From: Hyphomicrobium sp.
GTDB taxonomy: Bacteria > Pseudomonadota > Alphaproteobacteria > Rhizobiales > Hyphomicrobiaceae
Direction of reading: 5' to 3'
Assembly (NCBI GenBank): GCA_002928395.1
Contig: PEQZ01000012.1
Coordinates: 1-39,164 of the forward strand
DNA: 39,164 nt
This document shows positions 17,843-26,079 of the stretch, piece by piece; within the stretch, counting starts at the first letter, position 1; each line of letters opens with the position of its first letter. The notes beneath the pieces are model-generated. The model had not been told where the DNA came from, searched no databases, and was given only the letters and a program-made list of their open reading frames with translations. The position numbers and the translations under genes were made by a program.

Positions 17843-18361
17843 CTAACTCCGGCGTTGGCCCGATACGTCGACCGCATCGGCGCCGAGGATCTGCTGGAGC
17901 TTCTTCTCCTCGGCCTCGGAGAGCGCCGGGGCGTCGCCGTTCGATGCAGCCGAGCGCCCCGCACGCGGCACCGCGCGCCACATCAGTCCGCCGACGAGCA
18001 GCAACAGCAGCGGTGCAGAAATCCACAGAATCCAGGTCTTCCAGTTGAGCGGTGGCCGCAACAGCACGAAGTCGCCGTAGCGCGCCACAACGAACGTCAT
18101 GACGTCGGCGTCCGTGTCCCCCGCCTTCAGCCGCTCGCGAACGAGCAGTCTGAGATCGCGGGCCAGCGGCGCATTGCTGTCGTCGATCGACTGATTCTGG
18201 CACACGAGGCACCTGAGATCGACCGATAGCGCCCGCGCGCGGGCTTCGAGCCTGGCGTCGGCCAGGATTTCGTCCGGCTCGACGGCCAGCGCCTGGGCCG
18301 CGAAGGCGAGGCCCGCCAACGCGGCCAAGCCACCCCGGAACATTTTTTTCGACTGACCCAT
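17843..18361 (-). CDS. ccmH: CcmH/CycL, cytochrome c maturation thiol protein
   Basis: A 172-residue protein with an N-terminal signal sequence, the thioredoxin-active CXXC motif as LRCLVCQNQSI (C51, C54) and a C-terminal membrane anchor (TWILWISAPLLLLLVGGLMW). CcmH keeps apocytochrome c cysteines reduced and works with CcmF in heme ligation on the periplasmic side. The start at 18361 has GGAG six bases upstream and lies three bases beyond the ccmF stop, so it is the last gene of the ccmI-E-F-H operon. The short length corresponds to the alphaproteobacterial CycL form, without the TPR extension found fused in E. coli CcmH. Confidence 0.94.
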   Translation of the reverse strand: MGQSKKMFRGGLAALAGLAFAAQALAVEPDEILADARLEARARALSVDLRCLVCQNQSIDDSNAPLARDLRLLVRERLKAGDTDADVMTFVVARYGDFVLLRPPLNWKTWILWISAPLLLLLVGGLMWRAVPRAGRSAASNGDAPALSEAEEKKLQQILGADAVDVSGQRRS

Positions 18362-18364
18362 CGG

Positions 18365-20347
18365 TCACTCCGCCGGTTGCGGCGCTTCGCCACGACGGCC
18401 ACGCACCGGCGCGCCGACCCTGAGCCGCCGATCGGTCAGCGATACGCCACCCGCGATAAACATAATGACGCAGCCGATCCAGATGAAGCGGACGAGCGGA
18501 TTGAAATAAATCCGCACTGTGAAGCCACCCGTCTGTTGCGCATCACCGAGCACGGTATAGAGGTCGCCACGCCACGAGGCGTGAATGCCGGCCTCCGACG
18601 TCGGCTGCGGCGGCTGGTCGTAAATCCGCTTCGAGGGATAAAGCGTCTCGATGGGAACGCCGTCACGCGTCACGTCGAAGCTGCCGACCTGCTCGCGGTA
18701 GTTCGGCCCGCGGGCCGGTGCAACGCCCTTGAACGTCAGCTCGTATCCGGCGACCATCACCTTGTCGCCCGGCTTCATCACCAGGATCGTCTCACTTTGA
18801 TAGGCGCTGGTGGCGACGATCCCGACCACCATAAGGCCGACGCCGAAGTGCGCGAGTGTCGTGCCCACCACCGAACGCGGAAGGTTGCCGAAGCGCCGCA
18901 GCACCTCGTCGCGCGCAGCGGTGCCGAGCTTCACACGGTGCGCGATCTCCGAGAGCGCGCCCATCATCACGAACACGCCGAGTGCGATGCCGAACGGCGC
19001 CAACCAAGGCCCACGGCTCGCCATCGCATAAGACATCAAAATGGCCACCACGGCCACCGCGCCAGCAAAGAACAACCGCTGCGCAGCACCTCGGAGATCA
19101 CCCCTTTTCCAGGCCAGGAACGGCCCGAACGGCAACGCGAGAAGCAGCGGCAGCATCAGCGGGCCGAACGTCAAATTGAAGAACGGTGGACCGACAGAGA
19201 TTTTCTCGCCGGTAATCGACTCGAGCGCCAGCGGATAGAGCGTGCCGACCAGCACAGTCGCGCAACTCGTGGTCAAGAGGATGTTGTTGAGGACCAGCCC
19301 GCCCTCCCGCGAGATCGGCGCGAACAGTCCGCCCTGTCGTAACTCCCCGGCCCTCAGCGCGAAGAGCGCGAGCCCGCCGCCGATGAACACGACCATCAGC
19401 CCGAGGATGAACACACCACGCTCCGGATCGACCGCGAAGGCGTGCACGCTGGTCAGCACACCCGACCGGACCAGGAATGTCCCCAGAAGCGACAACGAGA
19501 ACGTCAGAATCGCCAAGAGAATGGTCCAGACCTTCAGCGCCTCGCGCTTTTCCATCACAAGCGCGGAATGCAGCAGAGCCGTGCCGGCCAGCCACGGCAT
19601 GAACGATGCGTTCTCGACCGGGTCCCAGAACCACCAGCCGCCCCAGCCGAGTTCATAGTAGGCCCACCAGGAGCCCATCGCGATACCGATCGTCAGGCAC
19701 ATCCATGCGGCCAGCGTCCACGGCCTGACCCAACGCGCCCAGGCGGCATCGGTGCGGCCCTCGATCAGGGCTGCGATCGCGAACGAGAACGCAATCGAGA
19801 AGCCGACGTATCCCGTGTAGAGCAGCGGCGGATGGAAGGCGAGCGCGGGATCCTGCAGGATCGGATTGAGGCCGCGACCCTCGACCGGCGCGGGGTCGAG
19901 CCGATCAAAGGGATTGGAGGTGATCAGGATGAAAAGGCAGAACGCGAGTGCAATCGACGCCTGCACCGACAGCACGTTGGCCCGGAGTGTCGTCGGCAGG
20001 TTCTGTCCGTACATGGCAACGGCGGCGCCGAACAGCGCAAGGATGAGAACCCACAGCAACATCGAGCCTTCGTGGTTGCCCCAAACGCCCGAGATCTTGT
20101 AGATGACCGGCTTCGCCGAGTGCGAGTTCTGGGCGACGTTGGCGACTGAAAAGTCCGAGTTCACGTAGGCATAGGTCAGCGCCAGAAATGCCGCAAACAG
20201 CAACATGAACTGGCAAATCGCGGCGGGCTCGCCGATGGCCATCAGCCGGTCGTCCCGTCGATAGGCGCCCAGCGCGGGCACAATGGTTTGCACAGCCGCC
20301 ACCACGAGGGCCAGGATCAGCGCGAAGTGTCCAAGCTCGACGATCAC
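18365..20347 (-). CDS. ccmF: CcmF/CycK, cytochrome c heme lyase membrane subunit
   Basis: A 660-residue polytopic membrane protein of the heme handling family. The tryptophan-rich WWD heme-binding motif is present as GWGGWWFWDPVENASFMPWL at about residues 228-248. The many hydrophobic helices and the large C-terminal periplasmic loop are typical of CcmF. It receives heme from holo-CcmE and attaches it to apocytochrome c with CcmH and CcmI. GTG at 20347 (VIVELGHFALIL) is preferred to the ATG six codons upstream because GGAGAG lies at the right distance and homologues begin with the same ELGHF segment. Confidence 0.95.
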   Translation of the reverse strand: MIVELGHFALILALVVAAVQTIVPALGAYRRDDRLMAIGEPAAICQFMLLFAAFLALTYAYVNSDFSVANVAQNSHSAKPVIYKISGVWGNHEGSMLLWVLILALFGAAVAMYGQNLPTTLRANVLSVQASIALAFCLFILITSNPFDRLDPAPVEGRGLNPILQDPALAFHPPLLYTGYVGFSIAFSFAIAALIEGRTDAAWARWVRPWTLAAWMCLTIGIAMGSWWAYYELGWGGWWFWDPVENASFMPWLAGTALLHSALVMEKREALKVWTILLAILTFSLSLLGTFLVRSGVLTSVHAFAVDPERGVFILGLMVVFIGGGLALFALRAGELRQGGLFAPISREGGLVLNNILLTTSCATVLVGTLYPLALESITGEKISVGPPFFNLTFGPLMLPLLLALPFGPFLAWKRGDLRGAAQRLFFAGAVAVVAILMSYAMASRGPWLAPFGIALGVFVMMGALSEIAHRVKLGTAARDEVLRRFGNLPRSVVGTTLAHFGVGLMVVGIVATSAYQSETILVMKPGDKVMVAGYELTFKGVAPARGPNYREQVGSFDVTRDGVPIETLYPSKRIYDQPPQPTSEAGIHASWRGDLYTVLGDAQQTGGFTVRIYFNPLVRFIWIGCVIMFIAGGVSLTDRRLRVGAPVRGRRGEAPQPAE

Positions 20348-20395
20348 GCGGCCTCTCCTTACCAATGCCGGGGCACGGCCCGGGGTCTCCAGATC

Positions 20396-20564
20396 CTAGT
20401 GTTCCGGTTCCGACATTTGCTTCACGTCGCAGCACCGTCGAGAGCAAATGTCGGAACCATGAGGAACACTAGCAAGCTTATGATTCTAGTGTAGCTTTTG
20501 CATCTGACGTTTGGCTTCGAGCCGCGCCGCGAGTGGGACCCAAACGTCAGATGCGCTACACTAG
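20396..20564 (-). repeat. Two-hairpin dispersed element, copy 1 (between ccmE and ccmF)
   Basis: Two adjacent long inverted repeats, each bounded by CTAGTG and CACTAG. Hairpin A (20396-20472) pairs GGTTCCGACATTTGCT with AGCAAATGTCGGAACC. Hairpin B (20486-20564) pairs GCATCTGACGTTTGG with CCAAACGTCAGATGC. The last bases of hairpin B contain the stop codon of ccmE (TAG, minus strand, 20561-20563). Copies 2 and 3 occur at 23364-23534 and 26080-26257. There is no gene in this interval. Confidence 0.85.
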
Positions 20565-21082
20565 TTCTTTCTCGGTGCCGGAATGGCCGCGTCCCCGGCA
20601 GTGCTGCCCGGTGCGCTCACCGGATGTGACTTTCCGTCGCCGAGCTTCACGCCCCGCTCCTTCAGCGACTTGGCCACTTCTGGCGGCATGTAGTTCTCAT
20701 CATGCTTGGCGAGGACGCTATCTGCAACAAATACACCTTGGGGCGTGAGTTTACCTTCGGCCACCACGCCCTGCCCTTCGCGGAAAAGGTCGGGCAGAAT
20801 CCCTTTGTAGGCCACAGCGATCGTCTTGAGCGTGTCGGTGACGGCGAATTCGACTTCGGCGCCGCCGCCGCGCTTCACACTGCCATCTGCTACAAGCCCG
20901 CCGAGCCGGATGCGCTGGCCGGCCGGGATCTTCTTCTCGGAAATGTCACTCGGCGTATGGAAGAACACCACCGTATCCCGGAGCGCAAACATCACCAGGA
21001 TCGCCGCGACCGAAAGCACCGCGACGCCCGATCCGATCATCAGCCCACGCCGTTGCTTCCGTGTCATGCTCATTCGATCCAT
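20561..21082 (-). CDS. ccmE: CcmE/CycJ, periplasmic heme chaperone
   Basis: A 173-residue membrane-anchored protein that binds heme covalently and hands it to CcmF. It has an N-terminal anchor (GLMIGSGVAVLSVAAILVMFAL), an OB-fold domain and the heme-binding histidine H127 in LAKHDENYMPPEV, followed by the conserved tyrosine. A flexible C-terminal tail is rich in Pro and Ala. Three ATG codons lie close together at the start (21082, 21073, 21067); the longest form is given. It lies between ccmI and ccmF, with a 200-base gap to ccmF that is filled by a repeat element whose end supplies the stop codon. Confidence 0.94.
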   Translation of the reverse strand: MDRMSMTRKQRRGLMIGSGVAVLSVAAILVMFALRDTVVFFHTPSDISEKKIPAGQRIRLGGLVADGSVKRGGGAEVEFAVTDTLKTIAVAYKGILPDLFREGQGVVAEGKLTPQGVFVADSVLAKHDENYMPPEVAKSLKERGVKLGDGKSHPVSAPGSTAGDAAIPAPRKN

Positions 21083-21145
21083 CGTGCGTGAAACACTTGC
21101 AGGCGCCGCCGCGAAATTAGGTCTCTCAATTGCCTTTTGGCACCA

Positions 21146-22357
21146 TCAAGACCCGAGCCCAAGGCTTTTCGCAAGTCCATCGAGCTGGCCCAAAGACGCG
21201 CTGTCGCCCCCGAAGTTGCGCCGCGCCGCAGCCAAAGCGGACACCGCATCCTCTTTGCGCCCCATCACAGTGTAAGCGCGCACGAGTTGCAACCAACCTG
21301 CCAGGTCGCTGCCATTGATCTTGAGCTTCGCCGCAAGCCCATCGACCATGCCTTGGATCATCGCCGTCCGCTGCTCGGGCGTCATCTGTGCCGCCGCAGC
21401 CATGTCATCGGCGTTCGGGCCCCGGCCCGATTCCGCGCCGCCCGCTGCCGCTACCGGTACCGGCATAGCCAAACTGGGCGGCGCCTCAGCCAGGGAACCG
21501 GGCTTGCCCCGCTGTTCCGTCACAGCCTTCAATCGCATTTCGACGGTGGCTTTCCAGGGTGACGTGGGTGCGGCTTCCGCCAGCAGCGCCTCGTAGTCGG
21601 CGGCGGCAAGATCGAACTTTCCGTCCTGTTCCTTGGCGAGGGCCAGCCAGAACCGCGGCTCCATGCGCTCAGGCTCCAACGTCCTCAGGCGTTGGTAGGC
21701 GAGCCGCGCGACATCGTTAACGATGCCGTTGCCGGCCAGCACGTGCGCCTCGCCCAGTCCACCGAGCCGCTTCGGCGACTCGCCCATCAGCTGGATCGCC
21801 CGCGCAAATGCATTGGCGGCCTCGCCATAGCGCTCCTGAATGAGATAGACGGGCGCGAGAACGTCCCAACCCGGCCCGTCTTCAGGGTTCTCGCGCAGTC
21901 GGGCCTCGACCTTGGCCACCAGTTCATCGACGCTTGATTGCTCGGCCGGTGTTTTCAAGCGCGCTTCATAGTGGCTGGACGGCAGGTTTGGAGAGCCGAG
22001 CACAAGATACAATCCGATACTGGCCAGCGGCACCAACGTGGCCATAGCCATTTTTACGCCCGAAAACACAGCAGATTCCGGCAGCGCTGCTTCAGCCGAG
22101 CCCTGCGCCACAGGCGCCTGACCAGCGCTTTCCCGCGCCAGGAGCCTGCGGGCGACCTCCGCCCGCGCGGCTTCCGCCTCTACCGCACCGATCAGCCCGC
22201 GACCGCGGTCGGCTTCGATCTCTGCGAGCTGGTCGCGATAGACGGCCATGTCGGCTTCGGCCGGCGCGAGAGCATTGCCCTGTTCCCGCAGCAGCGGGCG
22301 CACGAGTGCTGCCACCACCACCGCAGTCAAAACTGAAAATCCAATCCACAACAGCAT
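21146..22357 (-). CDS. ccmI: CcmI/CycH, cytochrome c maturation apocytochrome chaperone
   Basis: A 403-residue protein with an N-terminal two-helix membrane part (LLWIGFSVLTAVVVAALV and a second helix near MAMATLVPLASIGLYLVLG) separated by a cytoplasmic coiled segment (YRDQLAEIEADRGRGLI, diagnostic of CcmI). A periplasmic TPR region follows (about residues 145-280), then a C-terminal TPR-like domain. CcmI presents apocytochrome c to the heme lyase complex. It is the first gene of the visible ccm operon, followed 63 bases later by ccmE. Identification is by the conserved N-terminal signature and operon order. Confidence 0.93.
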   Translation of the reverse strand: MLLWIGFSVLTAVVVAALVRPLLREQGNALAPAEADMAVYRDQLAEIEADRGRGLIGAVEAEAARAEVARRLLARESAGQAPVAQGSAEAALPESAVFSGVKMAMATLVPLASIGLYLVLGSPNLPSSHYEARLKTPAEQSSVDELVAKVEARLRENPEDGPGWDVLAPVYLIQERYGEAANAFARAIQLMGESPKRLGGLGEAHVLAGNGIVNDVARLAYQRLRTLEPERMEPRFWLALAKEQDGKFDLAAADYEALLAEAAPTSPWKATVEMRLKAVTEQRGKPGSLAEAPPSLAMPVPVAAAGGAESGRGPNADDMAAAAQMTPEQRTAMIQGMVDGLAAKLKINGSDLAGWLQLVRAYTVMGRKEDAVSALAAARRNFGGDSASLGQLDGLAKSLGLGS

Positions 22358-22516
22358 GTTCGTTCCGTGCTCGGCCTGAACCCTCGATGTCGTCCAAGCC
22401 CGTTACTGGATTAGGGGGGGAAAGGGTCCAAGACAAGGCCACTACGTTGGAATTGCGCTTCTGTCGCGGGACTACCAGAATGACCCTGTTCAGGTCGTCC
22501 GGCGGCGCCCCGACGC

Positions 22517-22556
22517 AGAAAAGGCGTGCCCCGAACTGCTTCCGGGCACGCCTCAA
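22517..22556 (-). terminator. Rho-independent terminator of the lipoprotein gene
   Basis: Read on the minus strand, a perfect 10-base stem AGGCGTGCCC / GGGCACGCCT (arms 22544-22553 and 22522-22531) with a 12-base loop is followed at once by TTTT. It lies 40 bases after the stop codon of the lipoprotein gene at 22596. The stretch from here to the ccmI start at 22357 holds no recognisable gene. Confidence 0.8.
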
Positions 22557-22595
22557 TGTAGGGGCAATTCACATCATTTGACGACCGGGTTTTGA

Positions 22596-23066
22596 TCAGC
22601 TGATGTTGGTCCAGGTCCCATCCGGGTTGCGGCAGGCGGTCCCGCGCATGGCCTGGGGACGGCCATCGATAAAGATCTTATGAGTGTAATCGCGACAATC
22701 CCGCTCCGCCCGACGATAAGGCCGGCTCGGCACAATCTCGCCGTAGCGGCCGTTGTCAGGGTTGCGCCAGACCTGTGTCCGTCCCGACTCGCCGCGTTCG
22801 AGGGCGGTCAATTCAGCCTGTTGCGCCAGATAGCGGTCCTGCTGATCGAGCGAGCGGCCGATCTCACTGCCTATGATACCACCAACCACCGCGCCCGCGG
22901 CTGTCGCCAGAACATTGCCCGTACCCTTCCCGACAGTATTACCGATGAGACCGCCGACGACTGCGCCGCCGACCAGACCCGTATCAGCCTTGTTGGGCCC
23001 GTTTGGCCCGCATGCTGCCAACAGCAGCGATAGTGACAGTATAGCCAGGGCGCGCGGGGTGCGCAT
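22596..23066 (-). CDS. Outer-membrane lipoprotein, glycine-zipper / 17-kDa surface antigen family
   Basis: A 156-residue lipoprotein. The lipobox LLLAAC puts the lipidated cysteine at residue 19. A glycine-zipper segment follows (GLVGGAVVGGLIGNTVG and AGAVVGGIIGSEIGRSLD), and then a C-terminal domain with CRDYTHKIFIDGRPQ and GTACRNPDGTWTNI, typical of the rickettsial 17-kDa antigen family. ATG 23066 is chosen because GGAGGAG lies seven bases upstream and the lipoprotein signal starts there. It is monocistronic, with its own terminator. The family role is envelope integrity or unknown; no specific function can be assigned. Confidence 0.88.
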   Translation of the reverse strand: MRTPRALAILSLSLLLAACGPNGPNKADTGLVGGAVVGGLIGNTVGKGTGNVLATAAGAVVGGIIGSEIGRSLDQQDRYLAQQAELTALERGESGRTQVWRNPDNGRYGEIVPSRPYRRAERDCRDYTHKIFIDGRPQAMRGTACRNPDGTWTNIS

Positions 23067-23363
23067 AGCATTCTCCTCCCGTCGATTCACGGTCTGCGAT
23101 CGCAAACGCGTCACCAGACCCCAACCGGACGCCAGCCGACGCATCGCCGGTAGATCCAGCCATTCCCTAGGTGATTGGCTGAGATTCGGGCGAAAGTTCG
23201 ACCCCCTCGCGCGATGATTTCGAAATCCGCTCGCATAGAAGCCGTGAGAATGAAGCGGATTTCGAAATCTGGATCACGCTGGAACCACAAGGTTGGTCTT
23301 GTGCTGTCGACCGCGAAGTTCGAAAAGGCCCTTCACGGAATGAAGCGAACGTCGCGGTCGGAA
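23067..23363. other. Non-coding interval with a nested palindrome
   Basis: This is the left part of a 498-base gene-free stretch (23067-23564) between the lipoprotein and the FeuQ-like kinase. It should hold the lipoprotein promoter near 23067-23160. It also contains the long inverted repeat at 23216-23269. I see no convincing gene on either strand; the antisense frames present have no recognisable domain or ribosome-binding site. Confidence 0.6.
23216..23269. repeat. Perfect 16-base inverted repeat with self-palindromic core
   Basis: GATTTCGAAATCCGCT (23216-23231) is matched by its exact reverse complement AGCGGATTTCGAAATC (23254-23269) across a 22-base loop. The 12-base core GATTTCGAAATC is itself a palindrome, so each arm can also fold or be bound as a dimeric site. 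It is unlike the two-hairpin elements nearby. No T-tract follows on either strand, so it is not a canonical terminator. Confidence 0.75.
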
Positions 23364-23534
23364 CACTCGTGTGCCGGTTCGGACGTGTCGACCGTTCGTG
23401 GAGCGCTCTCGAGCACATGTCCGAGCCATGAGCTGCGCGAGTAACACTATAATTCTCGTGTCGCTTCTGCATCAGGGGTGTGGCTCCGAGTGCAGCCGGG
23501 AACAGGGGGGCGGCAAACGTCAGACGCACTGTAC
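23364..23534 (-). repeat. Two-hairpin dispersed element, copy 2 (degenerate)
   Basis: A diverged copy of the element at 20396-20564. Hairpin A pairs GGTTCGGACGTGT with ACATGTCCGAGCC, followed by the conserved ATGAG and the outer arms ACTCGTG/CGCGAGT. Hairpin B is weaker but keeps TCTGCATC on the left and GGCAAACGTCAGACGC on the right. It ends 30 bases from the stop codon of the FeuQ-like kinase, in the same orientation as the other two copies. Confidence 0.65.
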
Positions 23535-23564
23535 TTGCCATTCAATCCATCGACTTGCGGTGGT

Positions 23565-24937
23565 TTACGCCGCCGGGAGCACAAGTCGCACCGCAAGCCC
23601 GCCATGCCGCGAGGCATCGAGCTCGACCGATCCGCGATAGGACTGGGCAAGGTCGGTCACGATCGAGAGCCCGAGCCCAGAGCCCGGCTTACTCTCGTCA
23701 AGTCGCATCCCCCTCTTGCCGATCTTGGCACGCTGCTCGGCCGACAGACCGGCCCGTCGTCCTCGACGAGGATCACCGCCTGTTTCGGATACCCCTTTGC
23801 CGGGACCGGCACGGACACGGATAAAAACACGCCCCGTTTCGACCACTTGCTCGCATTGTCGAGCAGGTTGCCGAGCATTTCCTCGAGATCGTGCTTCTCG
23901 CCCTGGAAGCGAGCGTCCGCCGGGCAGTCGACCTTGATGCGGACACCCTTGTCGCGATGGATCCGCTCCAGTGCGCGCGTCAAGGGCTCGACCAGCGGCA
24001 GGATCGGGGTCACCCGACCGATCGCACCAACGCGCGCCGCCATCCGTGCGCGGTCGAGATAGTGGCTGACCTGATCGCGCATGATCTGAGCCTGTTCGGC
24101 GACCTTTTTCGCGAACGCCGATTTGTCATCGCGCGCCTCGTTGGTGATCACAGCCAGCGGCGTCTTCAACGCGTGCGCGAGGTTGCCGACCTGCGTGCGC
24201 GCACGATCGACGATGTCCTGGTTCGAGTGGATCAGCGCGTTGAGCTCTGACTGCAGCGGCTCGATCTCGGCTGGAAGCTGGCCGTCGAGCCGCGCCTTCT
24301 CGCCCGACCGGATCGCCGCCAGCCCGCGTTCGATCTGCCGCAGCGGCAACAGCCCAAATCGGACCTGAAACAGCGTCGTGGCGAGCAGGCCGAGGCCGGC
24401 CAGGGCGAGTGCAATGCTCAGCCTCCGGCCGAATTCGCCGATCCTTTCGTTGAGATCTTCGATCGGTCCAGCAACCGTGATCGAATATTTGGGACCCGGC
24501 TCGTGCTGCAGCGTATCGATAAGCTCAACGATGCGGACCGGTTCACCCACCGGACCCTTGACGTTCATCCACCGGGTGCCGGTCACGTCGGCCGGGAACT
24601 TTCTCTCCAGCGGACTATCGAGAGATGCGGTGGCCAACGACGCCGAAACGAGCTTCCGCTTGCCCGGCTCGTCCAGCGGCTTCACCTGCCAGTACCACCC
24701 GGAGTGGGTCTGCTCGAACAACGGCTCAAAGCGATTAACCGGCGCCAACGGCTCGTCAATGCCGTCCATGCTATCGAGACGCACTCCGTCCGCGAGACGT
24801 TTCAAGCGGTCGTCGTAGTTGCGTTGCAGATCATCCGTGTAGATTGAAAAGATGATGATCCCAGCGATCGGCAGGACCACAAGCGTCCATGCCGCCAACG
24901 TCGCCAGCAACCGGAACGCGAGGGAGTTAAGTCTCAT
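23565..24937 (-). CDS. feuQ: FeuQ-like sensor histidine kinase (one-base frameshift in ATPase domain)
   Basis: A sensor kinase with TM1 (about residues 10-32), a periplasmic domain, TM2 (about 172-192), HAMP-like linker, phospho-acceptor H255 in LAHALKTPLAVI, and N box LGNLLDNASKWS. The frame from 24937 reads to the G1 box VEDDGP (residue 396) and then runs into non-family sequence ending at 23657. The rest of the domain (GLSAEQRAKIGKRG, G2 motif GSGLGLSIVTDL) continues one frame over and ends at 23565. Adding one base near 23749-23750 (ACCGG to ACCCGG on the plus strand) restores DDGPGLS. The start overlaps the regulator stop. The FeuQ name is by similarity and gene order, from memory. Confidence 0.82.
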
Positions 24938-25598
24938 TGGTTCCTTCGGCCAGTCGGTAGCCGAGGCCGCGGACCGTCTCGATCACATCGGCGGGGATCT
25001 TCTTTCTGAGCCGCCCTATGAACACTTCGATCGTATTCGAATCCCGATCAAAGTCCTGCTCGTAGAGATGCTCGACCAATTCCGTGCGCGACACCACGCG
25101 GCCGCGATGATGCATGAGGTAGGCGAGCAGCCGGTATTCATGCGACGTGAGCTTGATCTGCTGGCCGTCGCACGTCACCCGTGCCGATTTGGTGTCCAAC
25201 CGTACCGGGCCGCATTCGATCTCGCTCTTGGCGTGGCCGGACGCGCGCCGCACCTGCGCCCGAATGCGCGCCAGCAATTCTTCCATATGGAACGGTTTGG
25301 CGAGGTAGTCGTCGGCGCCTGCGTCCATACCGGCAACTTTGTCGCTCCAGCGGTCGCGGGCCGTCAGGATGATCACCGGCATGTTGCGGTTGGCGCGGCG
25401 CCACTGCTCCAGTATCGACAAGCCGTCCATTTTCGGCAGGCCGAGATCGAGAACGATCATGTCATAGGGTTCGGTCTCGCCGAGGAAGTACCCCTCCTCG
25501 CCGTCGCTGGCGCTGTCGACGGCGTAGCCGGCGTCCGAGATGGCCTGGACCAGCTGCCGATTGAGATCCCGATCGTCTTCGACAACGAGAATGCGCAC
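24927..25598 (-). CDS. feuP: FeuP-like OmpR-family response regulator
   Basis: A 223-residue response regulator. The receiver domain has acidic residues ED-D near 7-9, phospho-acceptor D51 in IVLDLGLPKMDG and DDYLAKPF; the winged-helix DNA-binding domain includes SHEYRLLAYLMHH and NTIEVFIGRLRKK. GTG at 25598 (VRILVVEDD) has AGAGG six bases upstream and matches family starts; an ATG at 25616 is an alternative. It overlaps the kinase gene. The conserved MLTARDRWSDKVAG-like segment (ILTARDRWSDKVAG) resembles rhizobial FeuP, which controls cyclic glucan export and osmoadaptation in Sinorhizobium. The transfer of that role here is inference. Confidence 0.87.
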   Translation of the reverse strand: MRILVVEDDRDLNRQLVQAISDAGYAVDSASDGEEGYFLGETEPYDMIVLDLGLPKMDGLSILEQWRRANRNMPVIILTARDRWSDKVAGMDAGADDYLAKPFHMEELLARIRAQVRRASGHAKSEIECGPVRLDTKSARVTCDGQQIKLTSHEYRLLAYLMHHRGRVVSRTELVEHLYEQDFDRDSNTIEVFIGRLRKKIPADVIETVRGLGYRLAEGTNET

Positions 25599-25709
25599 AG
25601 GATACCTCTGACCCATACGGCCAGCCCGCTGGCCGGCCGCGGCGTGTTCCAACGACTAGATCTGTCGACTATACATGGGGCGGCCGAAGTAAATCCAGGG
25701 CAGATCGTG

Positions 25710-26012
25710 TCAGCGGGCGAACGGCTTCCGCGCATCCACATTGAGGGTCTTCAACTGGCCTTTTCCGTCCTTGACCACGATCCTGTAAGTGAAGTCACCC
25801 TTGTCCTGGCATAGAGTGGTGCGCACGATATCCCCCGAGCCCGAGGATTTGGCGAGTTGTGACAGCTGCTCGACGGTCGCCAACCCTTCCTTCTTGACGA
25901 CCGGGGCAGCAACCGACCAGTCCGCAAAGCACGACTCGCCCGCGTGGGCGGGTGTCACAGCACCTGCCACGATCAGGATCGATAGGGTTCGTCGGGTCAG
26001 ATTGCGAAACAT
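25710..26012 (-). CDS. Small secreted protein upstream of feuPQ-like pair (FeuN-like candidate)
   Basis: A 100-residue protein with a signal peptide (LSILIVAGAVTPAHA, cleavage likely after AHA). The mature part of about 75 residues has a central VEQLSQLAKSSGSG segment and two cysteines, in ESCFADW and TTLCQDKG. The C-terminal half (FTYRIVVKDGKGQLKTLNVDA) resembles a half-PepSY fold. It lies 111 bases upstream of the regulator on the same strand. In Sinorhizobium a small periplasmic protein, FeuN, encoded next to feuPQ, restrains the FeuQ kinase; position and size suggest the same role. The sequence match to FeuN itself was not tested. Confidence 0.75.
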   Translation of the reverse strand: MFRNLTRRTLSILIVAGAVTPAHAGESCFADWSVAAPVVKKEGLATVEQLSQLAKSSGSGDIVRTTLCQDKGDFTYRIVVKDGKGQLKTLNVDARKPFAR

Positions 26013-26079
26013 GTGCTCAACCGGTCATTGAAGATCAGACAAAATAGGACCGATTGCCTGAACCCGGAATGAATAGTTT

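Noticed and set aside
18377-19342. 321-codon plus-strand frame opposite ccmF
   Set aside because: His/Arg-rich translation of the reverse of a membrane protein gene; no domain.
20396-20564. CRISPR array
   Set aside because: The repeats are two large inverted pairs rather than regular direct repeats with spacers, and no cas genes are present.
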